From Ascidia mentula (taxonomy: Eukaryota; Chordata; Ascidiacea; Phlebobranchia; Ascidiidae): a stretch of 64,000 nucleotides of DNA. The notes beneath the pieces were generated by a model, which had not been told where the DNA came from, searched no databases, and worked only from the letters and a program-made list of their open reading frames with translations. The stretch spans positions 13,955,001 to 14,019,000 of the forward strand of contig OX387205.1 of assembly GCA_947561715.1 (NCBI GenBank). The letters are read 5' to 3'. The position numbers were made by a program, and so were the translations under genes. Shown here in pieces: positions 62,922-64,000 of the stretch; the first letter of the stretch is position 1, and each line of letters opens with the position of its first letter.

Positions 62922-64000
62922 CTGTAACAAATAACTGTTCAGCAAAATACTCTGCTCACACCAGAAATGTCGTCGTTTCATTAAAAGAACAACATTAACG
63001 CACACCCATGGTTCACAAACAATTTATTTTTAGTCCAAAATATTTATAGATTTCGTCCAGGTGGGCTTGATTTTATGATGTCAAAGCAAATGCACACCTT
63101 TGAATTTTTTTTTCGAAAAATACATTCCCTCCAAAAGTTAAGTCTGGGGTATTACCTCACTGTGATTGCCTTATAAACAGGCTGTAATTTGCTGCTGGAA
63201 TTAAGCTTGTTTCATACCTATTTCATAATGCGCAAATATTTCACAAAAATTAACTTTGGTCAAATCACTTTATGAAGTAGACACAGGCCCCTGGCAACCT
63301 TCTGTGCCTCCCAGACCACTGTTTGAGGTGTCACCATGCCGCCATCTTAAAACTTACCACAAACTAATTGCCATATTTCCATCTCTAGATCGAACCAGGA
63401 ACGTCCCTGAAGGCTTCCCAGCTAACTTGTGCTCTGCCCCTGTCCTGTCCATTACCCCGGCATACCTACATGACAGAACGACTTTTTTTTATAGAAATTT
63501 GGCATGCATCAAGTATATTTTAAATAAAGTACAAAAAAAAAACAGATTACAGCACCACAAGCACCAACTCATTGCATTTAACTATGCACAAAATAATAAC
63601 TATAAAAATCTTGTGTACTTGTGTTATTTGTGTTAGTGTTGATTAAACATGACTACAACCAACTTAAATATTGTGCATGAAACTACTCAAACAATCTTAA
63701 CCACTAAATCAATTTGAGCACTTGTATTGAGTGTAAGTAGAATGCACATTATTGTGTGTGAAATTGTTATGTAAGCAGTGTTGTAACTGAAATTAGTAAG
63801 CTTGTGTTTAACAACTAGTGCAACATAATTTGCTGGTTTTGTTGGAGTTATTTGATAAAGCATTGACACTACACTTCTCATCGACATTATTATCGACAAA
63901 GACACAACTAAACAATGTAATAGCAAGATACAACATCCAAAGTTTTAGGAAAATTTGAGCTGATTGAAAGGCATTTTTTGCATACCTTTAATGAAAATTG
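62922..64000. other. Vav intron to the window edge
   Basis: Exon 62921-62831 starts in phase 2, so coding sequence continues upstream to the right of the window. No further Vav exon was recognised up to 64000. A SINE-like stretch is in the middle. Confidence 0.5.
63265..63475 (-). mobile_element. Possible tRNA-derived SINE in a Vav intron
   Basis: The minus strand has TTAGCTGGGAAG followed about 30 nt later by TGGTTCGATCT, resembling RNA polymerase III A and B boxes. The region differs in composition from the AT-rich DNA around it, and an A-rich run lies next to it. No cloverleaf and no clear target-site duplication were seen. Confidence 0.3.

Noticed and set aside
1..64000. CRISPR arrays, bacterial operons, prophage or other prokaryotic systems
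   Set aside because: None was seen. The spliced animal genes rule out a prokaryotic source for this window.

Overview
This window is animal nuclear DNA. It is AT-rich, its genes are broken into many short exons with GT..AG splice sites, and the encoded families are metazoan: a T-box factor, Atoh8, Vav, PNUTS and a rhodopsin-class receptor. The short introns, tight gene packing and a Tbx6/VegT-type T-box gene point to an ascidian tunicate, most likely Ciona. All gene models were built by hand: protein similarity was read off by eye, then splice sites were chosen so that the reading phase is kept from exon to exon. No search or alignment was run.

Layout, left to right. A seven-exon GPCR of the adenosine/MECA type lies on the minus strand at 273-6659. 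A tandem duplication at about 8.0-15.5 kb carries two minus-strand PLAC8-type cysteine-rich genes. A ten-exon Tbx6/VegT-like T-box gene is on the minus strand at 19766-24851, with probable upstream exons to 26066. PPP1R10/PNUTS, 13 coding exons, is on the minus strand at 27191-35865. CDC7 kinase, ten exons, is on the plus strand at 38914-42590. It is head-to-head with PNUTS across about 3 kb that contains an E2F-type site.

At 43132-44064 there is a hAT-like transposable element. A second hAT-like element, at 43401-43901, has inserted into it. Each has its own 8-bp target-site duplication, and the inner one contains a perfect 37-bp inverted repeat. A long gene-poor stretch with GC-rich blocks leads to an Atoh8/net bHLH gene on the plus strand at 51118-54822, which is predicted to be unusually long (842 aa). 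After another GC-rich noncoding stretch come the last two exons of an unrecognised plus-strand gene (59457-60950). This gene converges on the 3' end of a Vav gene (minus, 61179 to beyond 64000), of which the SH2 C-terminal half and the last SH3 domain are present.

The genes are not an operon or a pathway. CDC7 (origin firing) and PNUTS (PP1 targeting in the nucleus) are housekeeping genes. The T-box and Atoh8 genes are developmental regulators with the largest surrounding noncoding DNA. The best leads are the nested transposons, the tandem PLAC8 pair with near-identical middle exons, the long unknown parts of the T-box and Atoh8 proteins, the absence of a visible zinc finger at the PNUTS C terminus, and a strong excess of the palindrome TGACGTCA (20 copies counted by eye).
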